Below are positions 1 through 8,630 of a stretch of DNA of 64,000 nt, piece by piece. The notes under the pieces were generated by a model. That model searched no databases. It saw only the letters and a program-made list of their open reading frames with translations, and was not told the DNA's origin. The position numbers were made by a program, and so were the translations under genes. Origin of the DNA: JBGPLJ01 sp035644395 (lineage in GTDB: Bacteria; Pseudomonadota; Gammaproteobacteria; Steroidobacterales; Steroidobacteraceae); NCBI GenBank assembly GCA_035644395.1, contig DASQOR010000040.1:1-64000 (forward strand), written 5' to 3'. Position 1 is the stretch's first letter. Each line of letters begins with the position of its first letter.

Positions 1-126
1 GACGAAGCCGGCGACGGTACGACGACGGCGACGGTGCTTGCCCAGGCGATCATCCGCGAGGGCCTGAAGGCCGTCGCCTCCGGTCGCAACCCCATGGACA
101 TCAAACGTGGCATCGACAAGGCCGTG
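1..126 (+). pseudogene. groEL: groEL internal fragment, plus strand
   Basis: Frame 1 reads DEAGDGTTTATVLAQ through RNPMDIKRGIDKAV, the GroEL segment around residues 83-124 of the E. coli protein, including the ATP-binding DGTTT motif. It has no start inside the window. It ends abruptly where the sequence folds back into a second groEL copy on the other strand. The two copies are about 82% identical in DNA, with nearly all differences at third codon positions and one Ala/Ser change, so they are distinct genes or strains rather than one duplicated read. I treat this as a fragment, most likely from a chimeric junction. Confidence 0.75.
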
Positions 127-506
<380 letters not shown>

Positions 507-551
507 TGAAGTGGTCCTCTATCTCTAGAAATAGCGAATGCGGGTGGCGGG

Positions 552-845
552 TTATTTGCCTTCGATGATGGCCATGATGTCTTCTTCGCGCATCACGACG
601 AGCTCATCGCCATCCATCTTGACTTCGGTGCCGCTGTACTTGCCGAACAGCACTTTGTCGCCAACCTTCACGTCGAGCGGACGGACTTCGCCCGACTCGA
701 GAATCTTGCCCTTGCCGACCGCAATGACCTTGCCCTGGATGGGCTTTTCGGCTGCGGTGTCCGGAATCACGATGCCACCCGGAGAGGTGCGATCCTCTTC
801 GAGTCGCTTGACGATCACACGATCATGAAGCGGTCGGATCTTCAT
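552..845 (-). CDS. groES: GroES co-chaperonin
   Basis: 97 residues starting MKIRPLHDRVIVKRLEEDR, with the mobile-loop region SPGGIVIPDTAAEKP and the C-terminal EEDIMAIIEGK typical of GroES. It caps the GroEL ring as a heptamer. ATG at 843-845 is chosen because AGGAG lies 8 nt upstream; the in-frame GTG at 852-854 overlaps that ribosome site and would give an atypical MSY extension. First gene of a groES-groEL operon read leftwards, under the CIRCE element upstream. Length is normal for the family. Confidence 0.97.
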   Translation of the reverse strand: MKIRPLHDRVIVKRLEEDRTSPGGIVIPDTAAEKPIQGKVIAVGKGKILESGEVRPLDVKVGDKVLFGKYSGTEVKMDGDELVVMREEDIMAIIEGK

Positions 846-897
846 GTAACTCACTCCTGAAAGGTCTTTGGTGTTGGAATTGGGTGGGGCGAGGCGG

Positions 898-924
898 TTA
901 GCACTCTCCCCATGCGGGTGCCAA
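898..924. promoter_or_regulatory. CIRCE operator (HrcA binding site)
   Basis: TTAGCACTC, 9-nt spacer (907-915), then GGGTGCCAA. The consensus is TTAGCACTC-N9-GAGTGCTAA, so the left half is perfect and the right half has 2 mismatches in 9. It overlaps the -10 end of the predicted groES promoter, the classical place for repression by HrcA. The hrcA gene is not in this window. Confidence 0.85.
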
Positions 925-951
925 TCATAGCGGTGGATCTTTCGAAATCAA
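924..951 (-). promoter_or_regulatory. predicted sigma70-type promoter of groESL
   Basis: On the minus strand TTGATT (946-951) and TATGAT (924-929) are separated by 16 nt. The predicted start point falls inside the CIRCE element. No good sigma32 consensus was seen, which fits control by HrcA repression rather than by a heat-shock sigma factor. Confidence 0.6.
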
Positions 952-1051
952 GCGCGAACCGGTGCAATGACAATAACTTTCCCCCTCGCTATGCTTGCGG
1001 CCGCTTTTCTGCCCCTGTGCCCTCTGTAAGCTTTTGACTTCAGGACGGTTT

Positions 1052-3277
1052 ATGACCGGATCGCCGCGTTCGAATCGAATGCTGTCAGTGGCCGCCATGC
1101 TGCTCGCAACGGTGATTGGACAAATTTCCTTGTCCAATGCAGCGACGCCTGACGATGACCTGCTGAAGCCGGAGCAGGCCTTCCGTTACTCGGCGGCTGT
1201 CCAGGGCGACGAGGTCGTCGTCACCTACACGCTCGCGCCCCATCACTATCTCTACCGTTCGCGCATGGGTTTCAAGACCGACACCGCGGGCGTCACGCTT
1301 GGCGAACCGCGGTTCCCGGCCGGAAAGATTCACGACGATGAGAATTTCGGACGGCAGGAGGTCTACTACGACAAGGCCGCCGTCGCCGTCCCGTTCACGG
1401 TCACGGGCACGCGTCCGGCGACACTCGCGCTCACGCTGAAACTGCAGGGCTGCAATGAAGAGCGCGGCATCTGCTACCCGCCGCAGACGTGGCTTACCAA
1501 TGTCCCGCTCGGTGCCGGCGGCGGCGGCGTCGATCCGCTTTCGTTCGGCAAGTCGCGCCCGAATGGAGCGACGACGCCGGCGGACGTTCTGCCGGTCGCG
1601 CAGGCCTTCAAGCTGAGCGGCGAGGCCTCGGGCCCGGAACGCATCAAGCTCACCTGGGTGATAGCGGAAGGCTATTACCTCTATCGCAACAAGATTTCGG
1701 TCGCGACCGGCAGCAAGCTGATCGCGCTCGGCACACCGGCCCTCCCTGCCGGCGAGTCGATTACCGACGACAACTTCGGCAAGCAGGAGGTCTATCGCAC
1801 CGTCCTGGAAGTCGAGGTGCCGTTCTCCCGTGCGAGCAAGGACGCCGGCGAAGTCGATCTCGATGTCGCTTACCAGGGCTGCGCGGAAGGCCGGGTCTGC
1901 TATCCCCCGGAGCAGCGCAAGGTCAGCGTCACCATCGACGCGAGTTCCGCGGGCGCCGCCAGCGACGTTTCCGAGCAGGACTGGCTGGAGAGCAGGCTCA
2001 AGGGGCCGCTGCTGGTCGCGCTGATGTGGTTCTTCCTCGGCGGCCTCGGTTTGTCGTTGACGCCGTGCGTGCTCCCCATGGTGCCGATCCTCTCGGGGAT
2101 TATCGGGACGCAGGGCAAGGACGTGACAACCGCGCGGGCATTTCTGCTGGCGCTCGTCTACGTACTCGGCATGGCGCTGACGTACGCTGCGGCCGGGGCA
2201 ATTTTCGCTCTGGCGGGCAAACAGGCGCAGGCAGCGTTCCAGTCACCGTGGCTGATCGGGACCTTCGCCGCGCTGTTCGCTTTTCTGTCGCTGCCGATGT
2301 TCGGCATATTCGAGCTGCAGATGCCGTCGTTCATTCAAACGCGCCTCGCCAACATCAGCAATCAGCAAAAGGCCGGCACCTTCATCGGCACCTTCGTGAT
2401 GGGGGTTCTGGCCTCACTCATCGTCACGACCTGCGTGGCCCCGCCTCTGGTCGGGGCACTCGGGTATATCGCCCAAACCGGCGAGGTACTGCGCGGGGCG
2501 CTCGCACTCTTCGTCATGGGGATCGGCATGGGTGTGCCGCTGCTCGTCGTCGGTGCCTCCGCAGGCAAGCTGCTGCCGAAGGCTGGCCCGTGGATGGTTG
2601 CGATCAAGGCGTTCTTTGGCGTGCTGTTCCTTGGCGTCGCCGTTTACCTGCTCGACCGGATCCTGCCACCCACCGTGATCATGGTGCTGTGGGCTGTCCT
2701 GACATTCGCCACGGGCTATTGGCTCTGGGCGCTCGGACGCGCCCGCGAAGGGCAGTCTGGAAACGTCGTCATCGCGGCACTCGGCCTGATGCTCGTGCTG
2801 TACGGCGCGATACTCGCCGTCGGCGCCTCCGCCGGCAGCTCGGATCCACTGCAGCCGCTCAAGCGCCTTATGATCGCGGGCAGCACGGGCGCCGCCGCCT
2901 CGCAGGTCGTTTCCGTCGATCGCTTCGCGAAGGTGAAAACAGGGGCGGAGCTCGATGCAAGGCTCGCCGCGGCCAGGGCTGCGGGCCGGCCGGCGCTCGT
3001 CGACTTCTATGCCGACTGGTGCACGTCCTGCAAGGAGCTGGAAAAGTACACGTTCACTGATCCCGGCGTGTTGCAGACGCTCGAGGCCGCCGACCTCATC
3101 CGCGTCGATGTGACCGACGATTCGACCTTGCTGACGCGCTTCGGGCTCGTCGGTCCCCCGACGCTGCTGTTCTTCGATCGCGCGGGCACGGAACTCAAAG
3201 CCCACCGCATCGTCGGCTACGTCAAGGCGGAGGCGTTTCGAGAACTCGCCGCGAAGGCGTTTGCCGAAGGGGCATGA
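1052..3277 (+). CDS. dsbD: DsbD thiol:disulfide interchange protein with duplicated alpha domain
   Basis: Inner-membrane protein that carries electrons from cytoplasmic thioredoxin to periplasmic thiol oxidoreductases. The start at ATG 1052 has AGGA 6 nt upstream and gives a signal peptide ending near SLSNA. Two successive DsbD-alpha-like domains follow (about residues 38-150 and 180-300), each with its own cysteine pair: C134/C141 in GCNEERGICYPP and C277/C283 in GCAEGRVCYPP. The beta membrane domain has C339 (LTPCVLPM) and C461 (TTCVAPP). The gamma thioredoxin-like domain has WCTSC (C657/C660). At 741 residues it is well above the roughly 565 of E. coli DsbD, explained by the extra alpha domain. 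ATGA overlap couples it to the next gene. A TTG at 995 is a possible but unsupported earlier start. Confidence 0.93.
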   Translation: MTGSPRSNRMLSVAAMLLATVIGQISLSNAATPDDDLLKPEQAFRYSAAVQGDEVVVTYTLAPHHYLYRSRMGFKTDTAGVTLGEPRFPAGKIHDDENFGRQEVYYDKAAVAVPFTVTGTRPATLALTLKLQGCNEERGICYPPQTWLTNVPLGAGGGGVDPLSFGKSRPNGATTPADVLPVAQAFKLSGEASGPERIKLTWVIAEGYYLYRNKISVATGSKLIALGTPALPAGESITDDNFGKQEVYRTVLEVEVPFSRASKDAGEVDLDVAYQGCAEGRVCYPPEQRKVSVTIDASSAGAASDVSEQDWLESRLKGPLLVALMWFFLGGLGLSLTPCVLPMVPILSGIIGTQGKDVTTARAFLLALVYVLGMALTYAAAGAIFALAGKQAQAAFQSPWLIGTFAALFAFLSLPMFGIFELQMPSFIQTRLANISNQQKAGTFIGTFVMGVLASLIVTTCVAPPLVGALGYIAQTGEVLRGALALFVMGIGMGVPLLVVGASAGKLLPKAGPWMVAIKAFFGVLFLGVAVYLLDRILPPTVIMVLWAVLTFATGYWLWALGRAREGQSGNVVIAALGLMLVLYGAILAVGASAGSSDPLQPLKRLMIAGSTGAAASQVVSVDRFAKVKTGAELDARLAAARAAGRPALVDFYADWCTSCKELEKYTFTDPGVLQTLEAADLIRVDVTDDSTLLTRFGLVGPPTLLFFDRAGTELKAHRIVGYVKAEAFRELAAKAFAEGA

Positions 3278-3924
3278 ACAAGGCGAGTCAGCTGGCGACG
3301 GCCGCCATTCTCCTGGTCTCGGCATTCGCAGCCGGTGCGCTCCTCTACAAACACTTTGGTCCCGGGAGTGCATCGCCCGCTGCGGGTACCCCCGGCGAGC
3401 TCGAGCCAGTTCCCGCCACGCTTGTCGGGGCCGCGCCTGTGCCTGGAACCCTGCCGGACTTTTCCCTGCCCGACATCGACGGCCGGGTGCACTCCATTCA
3501 TGAGTGGGCGGGCCGCCCCCTCGTCATCAATTTCTGGGCCACCTGGTGCGCGCCCTGTCGTGAAGAAATCCCGCTATTGGAGAAGATCCGGAGCGAAAAA
3601 GCCTCTAACAGGCTGGAAGTTGTCGGCATCGCCGTCGATATTGCGGATGACGTGCGCAAGTACCTCGCGGCGCAGCCCATCGAGTATCCGATCCTGATCG
3701 GCGAGGACGACGGGCCGGAAGTGGCCTCCGCCTTCGGGGTGCATGAGCTGCTGCTGCCCTTCTCGGTGTTCGTCGATGGGCGCGGCCGTATCCTCGCCTT
3801 GCGATTGGGACAGCTGCACGAGGATCAGGCGGCCGTCATCGTCGCCGCGCTGCTCGACCTGGATTCGGGCAGTCTCGATTTGCCGTCCGCCAGGGCGCGT
3901 GTTGCTGCCGCCCTACGCCGATAG
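3274..3924 (+). CDS. TlpA/ResA-like thioredoxin-fold disulfide reductase
   Basis: 216 residues. An N-terminal hydrophobic segment (about residues 7-25) works as membrane anchor or signal. After a Pro/Ala-rich linker, DFSLPDIDGR begins an AhpC/TSA-Redoxin-type thioredoxin fold with FWATWCAPC (C92/C95). Such proteins reduce disulfides in the periplasm, for example during cytochrome c assembly. It overlaps dsbD by ATGA, so DsbD is its likely electron donor. The exact client cannot be read from sequence. Confidence 0.88.
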   Translation: MNKASQLATAAILLVSAFAAGALLYKHFGPGSASPAAGTPGELEPVPATLVGAAPVPGTLPDFSLPDIDGRVHSIHEWAGRPLVINFWATWCAPCREEIPLLEKIRSEKASNRLEVVGIAVDIADDVRKYLAAQPIEYPILIGEDDGPEVASAFGVHELLLPFSVFVDGRGRILALRLGQLHEDQAAVIVAALLDLDSGSLDLPSARARVAAALRR

Positions 3925-4117
3925 CAGGGGACAGGAGGGCCGAGACGGGCCGAAAATAGGGCATAATTTGCGCCGGCCAGCCTCCTGCGGCACTAAAACA
4001 ACAGTGATCTTGTGCCGATCTGGCAGCGATATTCTGGCAATCTTCTGCGAAAAGTACCGTAAACGCGCCAAATGTGATTAAACTTGCGCCCTTCCGCGGC
4101 AGCCAGAAAGCGAGCCT

Positions 4118-4579
4118 GTGCCAGTGGCCAGACTCCTGCTATTAAACGGTCCGAACCTGAATCTCCTTGGGACACGCGAGCCCGGGGTCTACGGCGGCGA
4201 AACGCTGGCGTCCATCGAGGCGCGGCTGAAGAGCCAGGCCGCCTCGAAGGGCCACACGCTCGACGCTTTCCAGAGCAATGCCGAGCACGAGCTCATCCAG
4301 CGCGTGCAGCGGGCCCCGCAGGACGGCATCGCGTTTATGCTGATCAATCCCGGCGCCTTCACGCACACCAGCATCGCCCTGCGCGATGCGTTGCTGGCCG
4401 TGAAGGTGCCCTTCATCGAAGTGCATCTGTCGAACATCTTCGCGCGCGAGCCGTTTCGCCATCACTCGTATTTCTCGGATCTCGCGGCGGGCTGCATCTT
4501 CGGCCTCGGGCCGCAGGGCTATGAGTTCGCACTCGAAGCCGCGATTGCACGCCTTGCTGCCAGCAAGCCGCCCTCGTGA
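4118..4579 (+). CDS. aroQ: type II 3-dehydroquinate dehydratase
   Basis: 153 residues, GTG start. Converts 3-dehydroquinate to 3-dehydroshikimate in the shikimate pathway. Family signatures are LNGPNLNLLGTREPGVYG near the N-terminus (flexible lid with the catalytic Arg and Tyr), LINPGAFTHTSIALRDAL, and EVHLSNIFAREPFRHHS with the catalytic His. Normal length for the dodecameric type II enzyme. The stop overlaps a GTG that could start accB (GTGA), so the aroQ-accB-accC order probably forms one transcript. The 193 bp upstream hold no gene that I can support. Confidence 0.96.
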   Translation: MPVARLLLLNGPNLNLLGTREPGVYGGETLASIEARLKSQAASKGHTLDAFQSNAEHELIQRVQRAPQDGIAFMLINPGAFTHTSIALRDALLAVKVPFIEVHLSNIFAREPFRHHSYFSDLAAGCIFGLGPQGYEFALEAAIARLAASKPPS

Positions 4580-4605
4580 ACAATTCCAAAAAGAAGGGGA
4601 GCCGG

Positions 4606-5073
4606 ATGGATATCCGTAAGGTGAAGAAGCTGATCGAGCTCGTGCAGGAGAGCGGGATCGCCGAGCTCGAGATCAAGGAGGGCGAGGAAACGGTGCGCAT
4701 CCGGCTGAGCGAGCCGGAACGCGTCGGGACGCACGTACTGCATGCTCCCGCCCGCGCCGGGCACATCATGAGCGCACCAATGCCGGCCGCCGACCACGGC
4801 GCCGCGGCCATGGCGGCTCCGGAGAAGGCGCACAAGGACGAAAACGTCGTCACGGCGCCGATGGTCGGCACCTACTACTCCGCCCCGGCGCCCGGCGCCA
4901 AGCAGTTCGTCGACATCGGCTCGGAAGTGAAGGTCGGCCAGACGCTCTGCATCATCGAAGCGATGAAGATGATGAACCAGATCGAGTCGGACAAGGCCGG
5001 CAAGGTGTCGGCCATCCTCGTGAAAAACGGCGAGCCGGTCGAATTCGGCCAGCCGCTCTTCGTCATCGAGTAG
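4606..5073 (+). CDS. accB: Biotin carboxyl carrier protein of acetyl-CoA carboxylase
   Basis: 155 residues beginning MDIRKVKKLIELVQESGI, close to the E. coli start. The C-terminal biotinyl domain has IIEAMKMMNQIE; K121 in EAMKM is the residue biotinylated by BirA. A Pro/Ala-rich linker joins the two parts. ATG 4606 has AAGGGGAG just upstream. A GTG at 4576 overlapping the aroQ stop would add 10 lysine-rich residues and is less likely. The product carries carboxyl groups from AccC to the AccAD transferase for fatty-acid synthesis. Confidence 0.96.
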   Translation: MDIRKVKKLIELVQESGIAELEIKEGEETVRIRLSEPERVGTHVLHAPARAGHIMSAPMPAADHGAAAMAAPEKAHKDENVVTAPMVGTYYSAPAPGAKQFVDIGSEVKVGQTLCIIEAMKMMNQIESDKAGKVSAILVKNGEPVEFGQPLFVIE

Positions 5074-5081
5074 CACTGCCG

Positions 5082-6425
5082 ATGCTCGAGAAACTCGTGA
5101 TTGCCAATCGCGGCGAAATAGCGCTGCGGATCCTGCGCGCCTGCCGCGAACTCGGCATCAAGACGGTCGCCGTGCACTCGACGGCCGACTACAACCTGAA
5201 ACACGTGCTGCTTGCCGATGAAACCGTCTGCATCGGTCCGCCACAGTCGCGCGACAGCTACCTCAACATGCCGGCGATCATCAGCGCCGCGGAGGTTACC
5301 GACTCGGTCGCCATCCACCCGGGGTATGGCTTTCTTTCCGAGAACGCGGATTTCGCGGAGCGCGTGGAGCGCAGCGGCTTCACGTTCGTCGGGCCGCGTG
5401 CCGAGACGATCCGCATGATGGGCGACAAGGTTTCGGCCATCAAGATCATGAAGAAGGCCGGCGTGCCCTGCGTGCCCGGTTCCGACGGGCCGCTCGGTGC
5501 CGACAACGACGAGAATTTCCGCATCGCGCGCGACATCGGTTACCCGATCATCATCAAGGCGTCGGGCGGCGGCGGCGGACGCGGCATGCGCGCAGTGCAC
5601 AGCGACGCGGCGCTCCTGAATGCGATCAACATCACCAAGGGTGAAGCGCTCGCGGCATTCGGCAACGACATGGTCTACATGGAGAAATTCCTGGAGAAGC
5701 CGCGTCACATCGAATTCCAGGTGCTCGCGGACAACTTCGGCAACGTGATTCACCTCGGCGAACGCGACTGCTCCATGCAGCGCCGCCACCAGAAGGTCAT
5801 CGAGGAAGCGCCTGCACCCGGCATCACGCTCAAGCAGCGCAAGCTCATGGGCGACAAGGTCGCGCAGGCCTGCAAGGACGTGGGCTACCGCAGCGCCGGC
5901 ACGCTCGAGTTCCTCTTCCAGGAAGGCGAGTTCTACTTCATCGAGATGAACACGCGCATCCAGGTCGAGCACCCCGTAACCGAGATGATCACGGGCATCG
6001 ACATCGTAAAGGCGCAGCTGCACGTCGCCTCCGGCGAACGCCTCGCCTACGAGCAGGGCGACGTCGAGATTCGCGGCCACGCCATCGAGTGCCGCATCAA
6101 TGCCGAGGATCCGAAGGGATTCATCCCCTCGCCGGGCCCGATCAAGCTCTGGCACGCACCTGGCGGGCCGGGTGTGCGCGTCGACAGTCATATCTACAGC
6201 GGCTACAACGTGCCGCCGTACTACGACTCGATGATCGGCAAGGTCATCGCCCACGGGGAAACACGCGAGGTGGCGCTTGCGCGCATGAAGAACGCGCTCT
6301 CGGAGATGGTCGTCGAAGGCATCAAGACGAACATCCCGCTGCACCAGGAGATTTTCAACCACGCGGCATTCCGCCAGGGCGCGCTCGACATCCACTATCT
6401 CGAGCGCCGTCTCGGCCTGAAGTAG
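5082..6425 (+). CDS. accC: Biotin carboxylase subunit of acetyl-CoA carboxylase
   Basis: 447 residues, full length for AccC. The order is N-terminal biotin-carboxylase domain (VIANRGEIALRILRACRELG), ATP-grasp with glycine-rich loop KASGGGGGRGMRAV, the HQKVIEEAPAPG segment, catalytic EMNTRIQVEHPVTEMITG and the C-terminal GHAIECRINAEDP. Uses ATP and bicarbonate to carboxylate biotin on AccB. It lies 8 bp after accB, the standard accBC operon. Confidence 0.97.
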   Translation: MLEKLVIANRGEIALRILRACRELGIKTVAVHSTADYNLKHVLLADETVCIGPPQSRDSYLNMPAIISAAEVTDSVAIHPGYGFLSENADFAERVERSGFTFVGPRAETIRMMGDKVSAIKIMKKAGVPCVPGSDGPLGADNDENFRIARDIGYPIIIKASGGGGGRGMRAVHSDAALLNAINITKGEALAAFGNDMVYMEKFLEKPRHIEFQVLADNFGNVIHLGERDCSMQRRHQKVIEEAPAPGITLKQRKLMGDKVAQACKDVGYRSAGTLEFLFQEGEFYFIEMNTRIQVEHPVTEMITGIDIVKAQLHVASGERLAYEQGDVEIRGHAIECRINAEDPKGFIPSPGPIKLWHAPGGPGVRVDSHIYSGYNVPPYYDSMIGKVIAHGETREVALARMKNALSEMVVEGIKTNIPLHQEIFNHAAFRQGALDIHYLERRLGLK

Positions 6426-6442
6426 CCGGCCGGCTGCCGGCG

Positions 6443-7324
6443 ATGCCGTTTCTCGAGCTTACGTTCGCCGCCCCCGACGGCTCGGCCGCTCAAGCCGAAG
6501 AAGCCTGCTTCGGGCTCGGCGCACTTGCGGTCACGCTGCGTGACGCGGCGGACCACGCGATTCTCGAGCCGGCGCCGGGCGCGACGCCGCTTTGGCCGCA
6601 AGTACGGGTCACCGCCCTCTTTGCCGCCGACGCCGATCCGAAGTCCATTCGTCGATCCCTGTGCACCGCCATCCCCGGGCTCGCGGATGGCGACATCGAG
6701 GCATCGGAGCTCGCCGATCGGCCGTGGGAGCGCGAGTGGCTGCGCGATTTCCATGCCATGCGGTTCGGGCGGCGGCTGTGGGTTGCTCCGCGACATGAAA
6801 CGGTGAGCGAAGCGGGTGCCGTCGTCGTTTCCATGGATCCCGGGCTGGCCTTTGGCACGGGAACCCATGCGACGACCGCGCTGTGCCTCGACTGGCTGGA
6901 CGGCGCCCGGCTCGCTGGCCGTCGGGTCATCGACTACGGTTGCGGCTCGGGTGTGCTCGCAATCGCCGCGCTCAAGCTGGGAGCCGCGCACGCCCTCGCG
7001 GTCGACATCGATTCCCAGGCGCTGATCGCGACGGCCGCCAACGCGGCCGCGAATTCGGTCTCGGAGCGGATCGAGACTGGCACACCCGAAAGTGCGACGA
7101 GTCCCGCGGATATCGTCATCGCGAATATCCTGGCCGGGCCGCTCATCGATCTTGCGCCGCGGCTTGCCGGGCTGGTCGCCGCCGGCGGCGATCTCGTCCT
7201 CTGCGGGATGCTGGCCGCCGAGGCGGATGCCGTGACAGTGGCTTATCAGTCGTGGTTTGATATGAACCTGCCGTGCTCGCGCAATGAATGGGCACGCATC
7301 GACGGGACGAGACGCCCGACCTGA
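6443..7324 (+). CDS. prmA: Ribosomal protein L11 methyltransferase
   Basis: 293 residues. The N-terminal substrate-recognition domain is followed by a class I SAM methyltransferase domain with FGTGTHATTALCLDWL, motif I VIDYGCGSGVLAIAALKLGA and NILAGPLIDLAPRLAGL (the NxLAxPL motif in place of NPPY). Trimethylates ribosomal protein L11. The ATG is 17 bp after accC; the frame is open further upstream inside accC, but the homology starts at MPFLELTF. accC-prmA adjacency is common in gammaproteobacteria. Confidence 0.96.
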   Translation: MPFLELTFAAPDGSAAQAEEACFGLGALAVTLRDAADHAILEPAPGATPLWPQVRVTALFAADADPKSIRRSLCTAIPGLADGDIEASELADRPWEREWLRDFHAMRFGRRLWVAPRHETVSEAGAVVVSMDPGLAFGTGTHATTALCLDWLDGARLAGRRVIDYGCGSGVLAIAALKLGAAHALAVDIDSQALIATAANAAANSVSERIETGTPESATSPADIVIANILAGPLIDLAPRLAGLVAAGGDLVLCGMLAAEADAVTVAYQSWFDMNLPCSRNEWARIDGTRRPT

Positions 7325-7342
7325 CAACCCGCCTGCCGCTAC

Positions 7343-8629
7343 GTGTACACCCAATGCCCTCAATGCCAGACGCTCTATCGCGTAACCGCGGAGCTGTTGC
7401 GTGCCGCGCGCGGCCAGGTGCAGTGCGGCCGTTGCGCAGCCGTATTCGACGCCCTCTCATTCCTCGTTGAAGACGAGGCCATAGACGGCGCAGCCGCCGA
7501 AGCCCAGAGCACCACGGTCCAGCAGGTTCCACTGCCGCCGGGATCCACGGCCGAGGTGCACCGCGTCGACGAATTCACGTCCGGTAGCGGGGCCTGCTCG
7601 CGGGACGATGAATCGGAGCCGACCCTTGAGTTCAATCTGCCGCCCGACGCCGTCGACCGCGTATTCGTCGAAGCGCCAAAAATGGCGATCCCGGCTTTCG
7701 CGTCGGTCGCCGTGCTGAGCGAGGCCGCCGAGGTCCACTTCGTCGAGGCCGACATGGAGCCTGAAGAGGACATCGACATCCCGCTCACCGTCGATGAACC
7801 GTCGAACGATCCCGTCGCGGTCGAAGCCGAGCCGGATTCCGTCGACGAACCGCCGCAAGTCGAGGAACAGGACGGCTGGGAAATCGACGCCGTGCCCGCG
7901 CCGCCCGAACCTGAGCCCGAGGAGGAACGTCCGACCCATATCGTCGAACCGGATGATGCGACCGTTACCGAGGTCGTCGAAGCCGGTGAACCGGCGAACG
8001 AGGATCGCGCGCCGGGCGGGCTGCGACGCCGGACGCCCGCGATGGCGGATGACGATGCGCCGGAGGATGCCGTCGAATTCGGCGATACGGCCATCCTGCG
8101 TGAGCGCGCCGTTCACTACGGGTGGCGCATCGGCGGAGTCATGCTCGGATTGCTGCTCGTTATCCAGTTCGTGCACTACGACCGCCACGACCTGGTGCGC
8201 CGGCCGACGTTCGGACCGTTCCTGCAGCGCGCATACGCCGCGTTCGGCCTGCCGCTGTCGCCCGAATGGAACCTCAAGGCATATCAAGTGCGCCAGTGGG
8301 GCGCTGCGGCCCCGCCCGGAGCACAAGGCACGCTGCGCGTGCGCGCGAGTGTCGTGAACAGCGCCGAGCATGCCCAGCCGGTGCCGCTCCTGCGCCTCAC
8401 GCTCGCCGATCTCGCCGGCGCACGTGTCGGCGTGCGCGACTTCGAACCGCACGAATACCTGCCGGCCGCGGCGACCAATGAAGCGATGCTGGGCGCCGGC
8501 CGGCGCATCGATGCGGAAGTCGTGATCGTCGACCCGGGCAAGGATGCCGTCGGCTTCGAAATCGACGTGTGCCTGCGCGACGACGAACACCGCGTCCACT
8601 GCGCCAACGACCCCGTCCCGGCAGGCTGA
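7343..8629 (+). CDS. Zinc-ribbon and DUF3426 domain membrane protein
   Basis: 428 residues, GTG start. An N-terminal MJ0042-type zinc ribbon shows CPQC and CGRC knuckles (YTQCPQCQTLYRV and QVQCGRCAAVFDA). A long acidic, Pro/Glu/Asp/Val-rich linker (about residues 60-245) is probably disordered. A single membrane helix follows (IGGVMLGLLLVIQFV), then a DUF3426 domain with LRVRASVVNSAEHAQPVPLLRLTL. Function unknown. The gene commonly sits between prmA and dusB, as here, and is linked by TGAG to the dusB ATG. Confidence 0.85.
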   Translation: MYTQCPQCQTLYRVTAELLRAARGQVQCGRCAAVFDALSFLVEDEAIDGAAAEAQSTTVQQVPLPPGSTAEVHRVDEFTSGSGACSRDDESEPTLEFNLPPDAVDRVFVEAPKMAIPAFASVAVLSEAAEVHFVEADMEPEEDIDIPLTVDEPSNDPVAVEAEPDSVDEPPQVEEQDGWEIDAVPAPPEPEPEEERPTHIVEPDDATVTEVVEAGEPANEDRAPGGLRRRTPAMADDDAPEDAVEFGDTAILRERAVHYGWRIGGVMLGLLLVIQFVHYDRHDLVRRPTFGPFLQRAYAAFGLPLSPEWNLKAYQVRQWGAAAPPGAQGTLRVRASVVNSAEHAQPVPLLRLTLADLAGARVGVRDFEPHEYLPAAATNEAMLGAGRRIDAEVVIVDPGKDAVGFEIDVCLRDDEHRVHCANDPVPAG

Positions 8630-8630
8630 G

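Noticed and set aside
4875..6395. 506-codon frame antisense to accB/accC
   Set aside because: Composition is the Arg/Asp/His/Leu mirror of GC-rich codons, no motifs, and fully overlaps conserved genes.
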